Origin: Aedes albopictus
Taxonomy: Eukaryota > Arthropoda > Insecta > Diptera > Culicidae
Direction: 5' to 3'
Assembly (NCBI RefSeq): GCF_035046485.1
Contig: NC_085137.1
Coordinates: 340,618,505 to 340,682,504 of the forward strand
Length of the DNA: 64,000 nucleotides
Below the pieces are notes generated by a model, which worked only from the letters and a program-made list of their open reading frames with translations, was not told the DNA's origin and made no database searches. Each line of letters starts with the position of its first letter. Positions within the stretch are counted from its first letter, which is position 1. Of this stretch, positions 23,201 through 31,506 are shown piece by piece. The translations under genes and the position numbers were made by a program.

Positions 23201-25770
23201 ATGTTTTATTTTTGTGAATTTGCTATAACTTTGTAAAACATTCTGATATTGTAATTAATCAGCAGATTTTTGGATAAGCCACACTCGATTGACCGTAATC
23301 ATTTCACAATAATGAAAAAAAAAATGACAGAACTTTGCAGAAACATTTTTGTCTTCGTAAATACGACTCTAGACCCATTGTGCACTGAAAAGCCCGCATC
23401 CAGCAGGTTGCTGTTTGCAAGTGGAAAATTCCATGTAGACAATAGGACGCGAAGCTCAGCAGCGAAGCGAAAGTTATTTTTAGACGCAACCCGGTTCAAC
23501 TTCTCGGGTTTGAATGAAGGCGTTTGTGTGTAGTGGTATGGAAGCTATGGAACCGTGTAGCGCATCTTAATACAACGAATGGATTATGATTTATCACATT
23601 TTCTGTACGTTTTTAATACATAAATTGGTAGAAAAGGCATATCTCAATTTTTGGTAGCTTTTCTTGTTTTGCGTGTAGGAAACACCGACAACAAATGATA
23701 TCACTCCGCCTTTTCAGAATGTTTTCCACCTAGGAAACGAGGTCTAGTGTCCTGTGAAAATGAACATATCGATATCTGGAGAGAAAATGTAGAACAAAAA
23801 CGAACGAGAACGCATCGAGATAGGGATATATCGAGATAAGGAGATATCGACATTGAGAGAGGAAAAATGTATGCAAGCTGAAGGGATCGATCAAACCATG
23901 GAGATGGGGAGAGATATCTACATGTAAAACATCGAAACATGGAGAGCCGACTGTACAACAATAAGGGAGGTTATGTCGGAAAAAAAGGTGCTACGTATGG
24001 CCATATTTTTGGAGGCGACGAAACCAATGAGGCGTAGGTCGTTTTCGTTCGTCATCTGGTGCGTTTTATCTGAGCGTTTAGGTCTCATATGATATTCTTG
24101 ACATCGTCGCTTGGGCAGCGGTCGTACTCGCGTTCGAGATGCGCGTAAAATGCGTCTTTATCATCATCAGTACTTCCGAAGTGAGGGCTGTGCACGTTTA
24201 TTACGCTGAAGTTGAAGAATCGGCTCTTGATCCTCAACTTGTACTTTCTTTCGTCAATCGGCCACTAACCGATCAGGTGCCTCTGCACGGTAACCCATCA
24301 CGATAAAAGCTGTTCCCAGCTCACGAGTGTTGCCGCAATTCTGGTAGATGTTATATGATTACTTCTAAATGTCCACACCATGGATCCTGTCCAACACACC
24401 TCCTGCAGCGCTACGATGCCGAACACACGGTCCTTCAGTAGATCGTGCGAGAATGCGGGTGCTCCCAATGAAGTTGAAAGCTTGGCAGTTCCACGTTCCC
24501 TTACGATCGCTGGAGTCGCTGCCGTAGGTCTTCGTTCGTATTATTCGGTTGCTGTTTTTCCGTTACAATGAGTTTTTATGGCTGGCTCGTAGGGCCGGAT
24601 ACCAACTCCCTACATTCCGGAGGACCATAATGCACAGTCGAGCTTAAAGTCCTTTCCTGGCACTTGGACGTCGATGAGCCGCCCCTAACATGGGGATCAG
24701 ACGCTGCTATGAGGCGCTTGCTTCTCCTGGAGAACTCAGGTTTGTATTAGCAAATACCCCCCTTCCCTGTCAGCGTACGACAGTCTACGACTAAAGCTTC
24801 CGTCGATGTTGTTTACCCGACGTTCCCTAAGGTTGCTTACAACCCATCCAGTGCCACGTGGAGGTGGTGATAGGAGTTTCTGGGCTAATGGATCACAATG
24901 AGATGAGATCCCAGCCTTTACCGTACCTGGACCGTATAGTTGTCAACATTTGTTTCTACTCCATCGAAGCTGTCCATAATGTTAGGCAATGAAACTCACG
25001 AACGGATGAACCAATCAACATGATTTCCAAGAATCGGGAATGGAAATCGGAGTTAAAAAAAAGATTTTTTGTCGTAGATGAGTTGTGTGAGTCCTTAAAG
25101 TTTTGAAGGCAATCTCTACGACCGATTTTTGCTGACGAAATAGTGGTACTTTTGGAAATATAATCTAAATCATAAAAAATGGGATATTGATGATTTACAT
25201 ACATTTATTATCAGTAATGAAGACGTTAATGATATTGACAAAAAGATTCCAATTCACGAATGAAGTAAGTAGTTATCCTTTTTATTACACAGGAAAAAGA
25301 AGTCCATATAACTAATGCCGCCAAAGAGTTGTCCACTGCTCGTACCGAGATACGCTGTCTAACCCAGAACAATCAAAATTTGGAGAAAAGACTGTTCAAA
25401 GCACAGGAAGACATCGACAGCTATAAGATCAAGTTGAACATTGCTAATGATGCCGAAAAGGTATGGTAAAACATTTATCCGAAAACAAATTGAAATTGAT
25501 AAAACTTACGTCATTTGAATTGTCTATATCGTCTTCTTGCAGGAGACACGCGACGGAGCACGCCAAGAGCGGCTGACCTACGAGAAGCAAATAAAACAAC
25601 TGAGGAAACAAAGAAGTGAAGTCCTGGCGGACTACAAAAAACTCCTGATGGTGGTCGACCAGATGAAGAAGCAAAATTTCCAAACGGACCAGGAACGTCT
25701 CATCAGTGACTTCGAGAGGGACTACTTTAGACATTTGGATGATGTTTCCTCATGTTCGCTACCACAATGA
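11297..25770 (+). CDS. TEX9: TEX9-like coiled-coil protein (4 exons)
   Basis: Exons: 11297-11814, 11876-12086, 25293-25460, 25543-25770. Introns are 61 bp, 13,206 bp and 82 bp, all GT-AG and phase-consistent, giving 374 residues. The start ATG is followed by a helical segment (MDAVLLERERVLFRMNEE), then a polar, probably disordered region (about residues 55-160), then a long coiled coil from about 170 to 340. Across the exon 1-2 junction the protein reads IKFLKSKVAIVQTELESV, which matches the FLKAK..MQEEL start of the coiled coil in vertebrate TEX9. The C-terminus LADYKKLLMVVDQMKKQN with SDFERDYFRHLD matches the family's FKKQLKLIDVLKRQK...FTEEEFMKAL ending. Length is close to the vertebrate protein (about 390). 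TEX9 is associated with testis and cilia; the biochemical role is not settled. The huge intron is filled with transposons. Confidence 0.88.
12283..12674. mobile_element. hAT-type MITE, 392 bp, 8-bp target duplication
   Basis: Terminal inverted repeats CAGTGTTGGTAAAAACTCA and TGAGTTTACCAACACTG are flanked by perfect 8-bp direct repeats GTCCCTAG (12275-12282 and 12675-12682). The CAG-N-G start and 8-bp duplication are typical of hAT. There is no transposase. It sits in the large TEX9 intron, about 200 bp after exon 2. Confidence 0.9.
12683..13090. other. Intronic DNA, nothing recognised
   Basis: Ordinary AT-rich intron sequence of the TEX9-like gene between two MITEs. A 62-codon frame at 12985-13173 runs into the next element and is not considered a gene. 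Confidence 0.4.
13091..13477. mobile_element. TA-flanked MITE with reiterated AGCCCGAAT motif
   Basis: Ends ACACTAGCCCGAATGACA and (complement) ACACAAGCCCGAACGTAG, each flanked by TA (13089-13090, 13478-13479). The motif AGCCCGAAT/ATTCGGGCT recurs about eight times inside, in both orientations by half. TA duplication suggests a Tc1/mariner-related origin; no transposase is present. Confidence 0.8.
14077..16639. mobile_element. Foldback element with ~440-bp terminal arms, TA target site
   Basis: Left end CAGTCGAGACTCTTATAAG, right end ...AAGAGACTCGACTG, each with flanking TA. The first ~440 bp are closely matched in inverted orientation by the last ~440 bp (for example GGGTGTGGCCTATTATCTCG near 14169 against its complement near 16510). 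Inward from the arms lie many copies of a ~144-bp unit (GCCTAGTGGCAG ... TTTGCCGAAGACACCA) whose orientation flips near 14950. No transposase is encoded. Termini fit a Tc1/mariner or pogo relative. Confidence 0.85.
15144..16063. repeat. Two copies of a 460-bp higher-order repeat
   Basis: The landmark CCTAGTGGCAGAATT occurs at about 15144, 15288, 15461, 15604, 15748, 15921 and 16064, with spacings 144, 173, 143, 144, 173, 143. Units therefore repeat as a trimer of 460 bp, present as two nearly identical copies. The 173-bp member carries an extra ~30 bp around GGGGGGAGCGACACTAG and CGAAAAAAGACG. Confidence 0.85.
16696..17210. other. Intronic DNA, no gene seen
   Basis: AT-rich with CAATAATTGTG-type stretches. 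The 126-codon minus-strand frame at 16643-17023 has no recognisable family and overlaps the outer MITE end, so it is not called. Confidence 0.4.
17211..17506 (-). pseudogene. RTE-like non-LTR reverse transcriptase fragment (C-terminal part)
   Basis: The minus strand reads RIGSNVTIDYDIF, then VEEYVYFGSLLTADNNVSRE, REIRRCIISGNRVYYGLQKK and TLIRPVVVLYGHE, the region after the catalytic core that is characteristic of RTE-type insect LINEs. Upstream coding sequence continues across a TA-flanked MITE (17507-18449) into the piece at 18450. The ORF is truncated at 17211, before the usual ETW continuation. Confidence 0.8.
17507..18449. mobile_element. TA-flanked MITE, 943 bp, reiterated GGTTCAAATTAAGATTA motif
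   Basis: Ends GGGTAAGAAATCAAACTTTG and (complement) GGGTAGGTAATCAAAATTTG, flanked by TA (17505-17506 and 18450-18451). The insertion splits the RTE frame between SKTR(Y) and MLAGR, which independently confirms both boundaries. The motif GGTTCAAATTnnGATTA recurs at least six times inside. Confidence 0.9.
18450..19487 (-). pseudogene. RTE-like non-LTR fragment (interdomain plus reverse transcriptase)
   Basis: On the minus strand, in order: SGLDVAPSEDWWRTVKSSNK-type interdomain (19420-19080, frameshifted), then FVGSCQAGFINGRSPTDQMF and QILQKCREYQVPTHRLFIDF (about 18690-18540). An internal deletion fuses IDF to TRLKRKAAKVGLLVNVSKT, so the FADD catalytic core is missing. Several frameshifts; dead copy. 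Same element as 17211-17506 and 20393-20960. Confidence 0.8.
19488..20392. mobile_element. TA-flanked MITE, copy 1 of the GGGGAGACTGGGGAGACTTG family
   Basis: Left end GGGGAGACTGGGGAGACTTG and matching complement at the right end, with TA on both sides (19486-19487, 20393-20394). The motif GGGGAnACTTGATCCC and its complement recur at least five times inside. It is inserted in the RTE fragment: RTE sequence continues on both sides. A second copy lies at 27123-28618. Confidence 0.9.
20393..20960 (-). pseudogene. RTE-like fragment (end of endonuclease domain)
   Basis: At about 20905-20800 the minus strand reads VESEIEYVLIDGRPFSDI, the conserved (Q/E)IDHVLIDGRHFSD segment near the end of RTE apurinic endonucleases. 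The stretch 20580-20790 between this and the interdomain piece is not clearly RTE. It joins the pieces at 24.1-24.65 kb (upstream) and 18.45 kb (downstream) in the correct order. Confidence 0.7.
21266..21917. mobile_element. MITE with ~50-bp imperfect inverted ends (CAGGCCAAACAT)
   Basis: The left arm CAGGCCAAACATGTCTAAAG with GGTCCTATCTGCAGA is matched by the right arm CTGCAGATAGGACC-type sequence ending ATGTTTGGCCTG. The target duplication is unclear (possible AAAT). A second element with CACTCAGC/GCTGAGTG ends (about 21417-21811) is nested in its middle. Confidence 0.65.
21417..21811 (-). mobile_element. Nested element with tRNA-like sequence (SINE-like)
   Basis: Bounded by ACACTCAGC and GCTGAGTGT. 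On the minus strand it carries a tRNA-like box A (TAGCCGTGTGG, 21633-21643) and box B (GGATCGAATCC, 21589-21599) about 35 bp apart. Internal-promoter boxes point to a tRNA-derived SINE head. It is not a functional tRNA: no acceptor stem forms. Confidence 0.45.
21947..22161 (+). mobile_element. TA-flanked MITE, copy A of the GGGTATGTATGCC family
   Basis: Ends GGGTATGTATGCCATCAG and ...GGAACCAATACCC, both flanked by TA (21945-21946, 22162-22163). The subterminal CTCCCATTTTCATCC is inverted at the other end as GGATGAAAATGGGAG. Copy B lies in the opposite orientation at 59488-59687. Confidence 0.75.
22162..22250 (-). mobile_element. tRNA-derived SINE-like head
   Basis: The minus strand contains TGGCTAGAGCGC (box A, about 22218-22229) and GGTTCGATTCC (box B, 22176-22186), then GCCACCGCCC. 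The boxes match Pol III internal promoters well, but the flanks do not pair into an acceptor stem, so a SINE or tRNA relic is more likely than a tRNA gene. Confidence 0.5.
22324..23395. mobile_element. Outer inverted-repeat element (TGCACAATGGGTC ends) hosting a MITE
   Basis: CTGCACAATGGGTCCAGAG with CCGTATTTGCAAAGAC at 22324-22365 is matched in inverted orientation at 23345-23394 (GTCTTCGTAAATACG, CTAGACCCATTGTGCA). A TA-flanked MITE (22591-23057) sits in its middle. No coding capacity. Confidence 0.6.
22591..23057. mobile_element. TA-flanked MITE, 467 bp, reiterated GTGTCGAA / GCGGGGTA motif
   Basis: Ends CCGTATTACCCCGCTAATAC and (complement) CCGTCTTACCCCGCTGG, TA on both sides (22589-22590, 23058-23059). 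TTGTCGAATAACCGGGGTAA, TGTCGACTAAGCGGGGTAC and TGTCGAACCAGCGGGGTAAG are internal and terminal repeats of one motif. Confidence 0.85.
23755..23950. repeat. Degenerate GATATCGAGATA-type short repeat
   Basis: Loose repetition of ATATCGA(G/T)A and GAGAGAAAATGTA over about 200 bp, in the TEX9 intron. A minus-strand frame at 23701-23961 is a by-product. Confidence 0.5.
24000..24960 (-). pseudogene. RTE-like fragment (leader plus first part of endonuclease)
   Basis: The minus strand reads ELGTAFIVMGYR near 24330-24280 and then VINVHSPHFGSTDDDKDAFY followed by AHLEREYDRCPSDDVKN down to about 24080, typical of the central endonuclease domain of RTE LINEs. Higher coordinates (24600-24960) look like the untranslated leader. 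Frameshifts and stops are present. Between here and the end of the domain at 20.9 kb lies 3.1 kb of inserted MITEs. Confidence 0.75.
24961..25292. other. 3' end of the large TEX9 intron
   Basis: AT-rich intron sequence ending in a good polypyrimidine acceptor (TTTTTATTACACAG at 25279-25292). No further element recognised. Confidence 0.6.
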
Positions 25771-27122
25771 AATGAAGTTGACATTTTTGTAGCCAAGTCT
25801 TATAGGATTTTATGTGTTTTTGCGTGTTCTGAGTGGTAGAGTAAAAAGACTCGAACTGATCAACGATGGTGTCACATTTTCTGGAAATGGTATACCGATG
25901 ATTTTCATTCAAGGAAATGTAATACCACTTGATCAATTAGTAACTTAGTGTGTGATAATATTATGCATAACAGCTCTGGAGTAGATTTTGAATTGAATTT
26001 TAATGACTATAAATAGCTACGCCTATGTAACACGTGCGTGAGCATATTCTTATCCAGTAAGAGTTCGATTAAATGCTAGAAGCCAAAAGATTGCTTAGAA
26101 TATTTTTGATAACAATGTTTCTATGAAATCAAAATTAAATTTAAAAAAAATGTATTGACAACATCTCTTAATTGCAGACTGTCCGAAAATCCTTTCAGTC
26201 AGCACTCAAGCAGAAACTCCATCACACGGTGTACCAACCGGCCATCCAATCCAGACAAATAACCCGTCACCAAGAATGTGCGCACCTTCGATTTCCTGTT
26301 AAAGGCAACTGGCGGTTGGCAGTGTTGATGTCACGCTAATGTCGTCGGCTGACTTCACAACGTTCCGTTTGGACCTTCTAGCTCATCAATGCAGCAATGT
26401 GTCGTACCGTCCGTCGTCGTCCCCATAGTACGTATCTGCCTTTGCGGCTTTGTGCATATTGCTGCTCGTACGTAGGCCGACAATCGTTCTACGTATTTAT
26501 TCTCGCTGTTTTTTATGTTTGTTTTTCTATGCTTCGTCCGTCCACGGTTTACGACGATGGTCGGATTGCCGCCACCGCCTTCGCCGCCGACGCAGATTGT
26601 GCTGCTCTGGTGTTCATGAACATCTAATGTTGATATCATCGTCATCATCATCAGCATCATCGTATCGCGGCCTCAACCGTTGTGTTGGTGAATGCATATT
26701 TCTGTTTATTTCAATATTGCATTCAGAAAATATGTGTGTGGGTGAGGCGTTTTGGTCGTTTGGTGTGCAATGATGAGCGCCATATTGGATCAACCTTATC
26801 TTTCATAGTGTGCTTTTCGATTGAATTATATTTCAACAAGTGTATGTTTTGGTATACAGGTGATCACAGCTGCCTGTAGCCGCGAATCGTATCAGAACCG
26901 AGTAACTGATAAAACTACTCTCTTATAAGTTTCCCAAATATAATTATGCACCAATTGAACTCATATGCCTTCAGTCAAATCTGTAAACTAGCCTTGAGTT
27001 TAGGTAACTAAAAGCTAAGAACAAAACAGCAGCACCTTACTAGTAGCAACGGTAACTACATGATCACTAAATGTAAAGACGCATAGAACATAACATAGCA
27101 TGCCAACAACTCTAGACCAATA
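25771..27122 (+). other. 3' flank of the TEX9-like gene, no firm gene
   Basis: 25771-26160 is probably 3' UTR; I see no canonical AATAAA close to the stop. 26178-26640 is more GC-rich and looks unique: an acceptor-like TTAATTGCAG at 26169-26178 precedes a 54-codon open stretch ending in TAA near 26340, discussed as a finding. (CAT)n and (GCC)n simple stretches follow at about 26560-26665. Confidence 0.35.
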
Positions 27123-27180
27123 GGGGAGACTGGGGAGACTTGATCCCTTTTTCTTAATTTGCCTGTAACTCCAAGAAAAA

Positions 27181-27733
27181 CGCACCCGAACGAGTCCTGC
27201 GTCAGCGTGATTTTTTAATGGTGGAATCCAGTAATACGCTTTATGCCGAGAACGGTCCCATTAATGCCATTACGTCGGCTTTCAACGAAGTATACGAGTT
27301 CTTCGATTTCAACATGTCGACAGCATCATTCATAAGAAAACTCCAACAACGTAAGCCCAACAATCATCCATGATGGCAGGAAACAGTAGATCAGGCGAGT
27401 GTTATCCCATTATCCTAATCGGGAAGGAATTAAACTACCCGTTCCTTTTTTTCAGCGGCACGATAAAGCGATGCTTGGACAACCAGTGATGCCATCACCA
27501 GTTTGTTTTGTTTTAAAATAGTGACTATGTTTATAATGTATTTAACTTGTAATTTGTAAGTCCTGATGTTAGTTTTGTTAGAAATTGTAACTGTTGTGTT
27601 CGAAAAAATGTGGGGTTTTTACGCCTTCTGGAGACTGAAATTTAATGTTGTTGTTCAACTCCACAGGGCTTTTCCCCACCACCTTCATTAAGCCAAAAGG
27701 CAGATGAAGTGAAAAGAAATAAAGAAATAAAGA
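27181..27733 (+). pseudogene. 5'-truncated non-LTR retrotransposon 3' end
   Basis: An open frame from the left junction reads APERVLRQRDFLMVESSNTL and ends EFFDFNMSTASFIRKLQQRK...NNHP with a TGA near 27375. It is followed by about 350 bp of 3' UTR and an A-rich (AAATAAAG)n tail. This is the usual shape of a truncated LINE copy. The ending resembles I/Jockey-group ORF2 termini, but I cannot name the family. Confidence 0.55.
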
Positions 27734-28379
27734 GGCATGTCTAATGATGTATTTTTCAAAAATAGGTCACAATTGGTCCCCTTTTGAGCACATGGTTAAT
27801 TTAAAGGGAAAATAACTCCAGAAGCGTTCTATTCATTTTCATTTCAAGTTTTTTCTTGTATTTTTGATAAATATGGTGAATTTGAAATTAGAAGATTTCC
27901 TTAAATTGTTAAGGTTATAGTGTATTTTGAAAATAAGGAGACTTAATCTCTCTTTTTATGGTGTGTAATAAAATAATAATTATCTGACACGTTTTATCAT
28001 TGAATATACTAGAATTCCGAGTAAATAGAGGCTTCCAAATAGAATTTTATTTTTCACATGTATAATGTGTGTAATCCTCGAGGGATCAAGTCTCTCCATA
28101 TCACTGTTGTATACACCAAGCTGCATTAATTAAAAGATTTATATAACACACTTATTAGAATAAATACGTTTGATAATATTTTATTTACACTATGTGCTGT
28201 AAAATTTTAACACGTTTTGGGTCAATTTTTACAAAGTTATTGAGATTTTTCGGAATCGTCTAAAAGATTTCTGAAGAACTGAAAACAAATCATCAGCCTT
28301 TAAAAAATAATGCAATGCACAATCAAAATCAACTGTAACCAAAACATAGTCATTACATACAGGAACTGACTGGGTTTTA

Positions 28380-28493
28380 CGGAAACTTGGTGTTTTTTTC
28401 GGCTTTCAGTCACAGAAAAAGCGTTGATTCCAATGATTTGAAACAATCAACGTTTTTTCTGTGACTGAAAGCCGAAAAAACACCAAGTTTCCG
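28380..28493. repeat. Hairpin with ~50-bp arms inserted in the MITE
   Basis: Arm 28380-28429 (CGGAAACTTGGTG ... GCGTTGATT) pairs with 28445-28493 (AATCAACG ... AAGTTTCCG) with one or two mismatches and a 15-nt loop. The insertion is absent from MITE copy 1 at the corresponding place. Confidence 0.85.
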
Positions 28494-28639
28494 AAACATT
28501 GTCGTCTGCCAAGATGTAGTTTTGGAAAAAAAATATGCTAGAAGAAAAGTGTTTTCGATTCCGAGAAAATATGGGGGGAACAAGTCTCCCCAGGGATCAA
28601 GTCTCCTTCAGTCTCCCCTATGTGAAAAGTGCGGAACAA

Positions 28640-29150
28640 ACTTCTCTGTAATTAAATATCGTCGAAGGGACATTCTTGCAGGAATTCCGTCTATGACTGT
28701 AGCAAGGATTCTTCTGAAAGAATTCTCCCCATGTACTTCCTTAGTATTTTCTCAAAAATAATCTCAAGAGACTACACCATAAATCCCTTGAGAACTCTTC
28801 CAGGATTTATCAAAATGGTTCCTGAATGTTCATAGAAAGTGGATTCTCGCATGATTTCTTAGAATGATTTCGGCAAGAGTTCATAGAAAGATTCCCTCAT
28901 GTATTTCTTCAAACACTTCTGAAGCAATTCTTCCAGGAGTTTCCTTAACGATTGCTTCAAAAGATACAATCCCAGGTGAAATTTTTCCACAGAGATTCGG
29001 AGATTCTTTTAGAGATTTCTTCAGAAATTCTCCAGAAAATCAGTTTTTTGTTTATCTGGAAACTACCTAAATATTTTTTCAGCAATACCTGCAAAAATTA
29101 CTGCAGAATCTATTGCTTGGCATTAAAAAAAAAAGTCTCCTATGAATGAC
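28640..29150. repeat. Degenerate short-period repeat, pyrimidine-type
   Basis: Reiterated TTCTTCCAGGAGTTTCC / AGATTTCTTCAGAAATTC motifs, same class as 6.7 and 36.4 kb. No genuine reading frame. Confidence 0.7.
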
Positions 29151-29172
29151 TGCAGTGGGTTCTGCATCCGAG

Positions 29173-30386
29173 CAAAGGCGGATAACAAAATGATAACAAG
29201 TTCTGTCACCTGACTATCATTCGTTTGATAATTGAGTTATAATTTAGGTTGAATTAAGAGCCAATATTACAAAAATGATAATTCAAATTTCCTTTCGAAT
29301 ACCAAAATGATAAGAAGTTAAGTTATCATTGAGTTCAAGTTGATAACTTATTGTGTTATACAATATTTTGTTCAACATTACATCATGAAAAACTACAGCT
29401 GATTGATAACTGGTTTTTTGTTATCAATCAGTTATCATTCACAGCTATTTTATCGACCAAAATTGTAAAAATTGGCTCACCCCACATTGTTAGCAATTGA
29501 AAAAAGTTTCTTATAATTTACAACCCATGTTTTTAACTACACAGCAAAAACATTCTTGTGATATCACATCACTCGCGTCGTAAAAATGATGTACAAATTA
29601 CAGCAAATTAGCCGCCGTATCTTGAAAGTGAGTCTAGCAATCGCTAGAACCGGAACGATAGATGATTCATATATAAGTAAAATATTGGCATGGATTCGTA
29701 CACTGAGCCGCTGATTGTGAGGCATATCCCTTGCCTCTCGGCTATTTCACCGAGTTAAAAGAAGGAAGGTGATAAATATAATACTGCTTCTAAGTATTCG
29801 CTGGAATGGGTTTGTTGACACTTTCCGGTGCCAAGCAGGGTGTACATGGTGAGTGTAAGATAATTGTTGGGAAACGATGTATCCGACTGATATAACGTTC
29901 GAAAATGGATACATCGCCAGAAATTACGCGCCTGGATATTACAAAATTATTTGCTGTGTACTGCGCCCAGCGGGTCTCGAGCTCTAATCGTGTGATTGCC
30001 GGTCGCAGCTGATCAATGTGATTTATATACTTTTACCACATTGGCAGCCGGTAGCCCCTTTATCAATGTGAGAGTAAGATTAATTGAAGGCTACCCTTTC
30101 ATACTACAGTCGCATTGAAGGTGGAAAGAGGAATCTATTTTTAGATTCGAGGTTCATCAGACTCTCACTTTTGGGAAAGCTTTGAAATATGCGTTTGGAA
30201 ACTGATAACACATTTTGTTATCATTTAGTATTTTTATGTCATCGCGATAGACCAAAATTATCGATAACAAAAGTTATTATCATCTGGTTATCATCAATTG
30301 GAAATGATGGTATCAAAAATAACATAATGATAACATCGAAAACACAGTTTATTATCAAAGTGATATCACTTTGTTATCCGCCTTTG
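29173..30386. mobile_element. MITE with CAAAGGCGGATAACAAA ends, 1.2 kb
   Basis: Left end CAAAGGCGGATAACAAAATG, right end CACTTTGTTATCCGCCTTTG. GATAAC / GTTATC motifs recur throughout both halves (at least 15 times). The middle is occupied by another element (29538-29957). Flanks show no clear duplication. Confidence 0.75.
29538..29957 (-). mobile_element. Nested element with ACACAGCAAA ends and tRNA-like sequence
   Basis: ACACAGCAAA at the left and TTTGCTGTGT at the right bound about 420 bp. On the minus strand, ATAGCCGAGAGGCAAGGG (box A-like, about 29725-29745) and GTACGAATCC (box B-like, 29692-29701) suggest a tRNA-derived core. Confidence 0.4.
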
Positions 30387-30399
30387 TACGGGCAGTTAT

Positions 30400-30780
30400 T
30401 CTAGTTATTCTTTCAGTGAGTCCTTAAAAGAATAATTCAGATATTTCTCCAGTGGTACTCTAAAGAATTCCTCAATGATTTTTTTTTATTCTGCAGGTTT
30501 TCCTTTAGAAATTTCTATAGGATCAAGGTTCAGTAATGCTATCAAAAATTGTATAATTATTTTTTCTAAGTTCTCCTCCAGATATATCACCAAGATATTT
30601 TCTAATCATTTCTTCAAAAAATCTTGTTGGTATCCTTCAGTAGTTTATTGAAGAATTTCTTCAAGAACTTCACCAGTGTCTTTGTCTACAATTACAACAG
30701 AGATGTTTTCAAGATATTTGTTTACAAAATACTCCAATTTTTTTTCAAAAAATATTGATCGTTCAATGACATGACCATAC
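30400..30780. repeat. Degenerate short-period repeat, pyrimidine-type
   Basis: Reiterated ATTTCTTCAAAAATC and TTCTCCTCCAGATAT motifs over about 380 bp, with no coding potential. Confidence 0.6.
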
Positions 30781-31323
30781 TCACTCAATCAAAAAAAAAT
30801 GGTTGAAATTGGTGGAGAACTTTTTCCACAATCTTAGTCGAGGATAGGATCATTCATTTGCAATCATTTACATTCACATGCTGTTAGCTCGCTTCAGAAA
30901 CATCGCAGCAAAAATCAATGTATGGAACACTTTTTCATTTTTGTTTTACCTAAAACTTTATAGAAGAACATATTAGCGTAGACTCAATATAGTTAACCCT
31001 CAAGAGGATACCTTAAATGAAGGTCCGTTTTGGGACCCTGGGGTCCATTGGACTCCAACATATATTCTCGCGTATCTCGTGATCCTTACTTTTTGAAAGG
31101 GTGATGTTTTCAGCAAAGATGTTAGGAAAGTCAAGGCCTATCTAGTGATGAACAATTTAGTTCGGGAAGTTTCCGCTGGGTGGTGCTAGTGAGCATTGAA
31201 AAATGCCCCCGATCTACAGGATATAACGTACCTAAACAAGCGGACAAGGACAAGACGTACCGAAATAATAGGGTAAATCGCACTGCTGTAGACGAGTAGA
31301 CATATATGTCCAGCGGGTCAAAA

Positions 31324-31477
31324 GGGGTCATTCAAATATTACGTAACGCAAAGGAGTGGGAGGTGGTCTAGTGCTGTGTTACGTTTCATTCAAAATTTTC
31401 CATACAAAAGTTGTTGCACGGAGAAGGGAGGAGCCCTTAAGTTGTCAGATTTTGCGTTTCGTAATATTTGAATAAAC
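31324..31477. mobile_element. Small MITE with TTCAAATATTACG ends
   Basis: GGGGTCATTCAAATATTACG at the left is matched by CGTAATATTTGAATAAAC at the right, giving about 25-bp inverted ends over 154 bp. The family is frequent in Aedes by recollection. Target duplication not resolved. Confidence 0.6.
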
Positions 31478-31506
31478 TCAAGAGGAATCAGAGACAAACA
31501 GACGTA

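Larger units (their letters stand above)
27123..28618. mobile_element. TA-flanked MITE, copy 2 of the GGGGAGACTGGGGAGACTTG family, with two insertions
   Basis: The same ends as copy 1, flanked by TA (27121-27122, 28619-28620). Alignment by eye with copy 1 shows replacement of about 140 bp by a 3' LINE end (27181-27733) and a hairpin insertion near 28350-28493. The rest is about 90% similar to copy 1. Confidence 0.85.
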
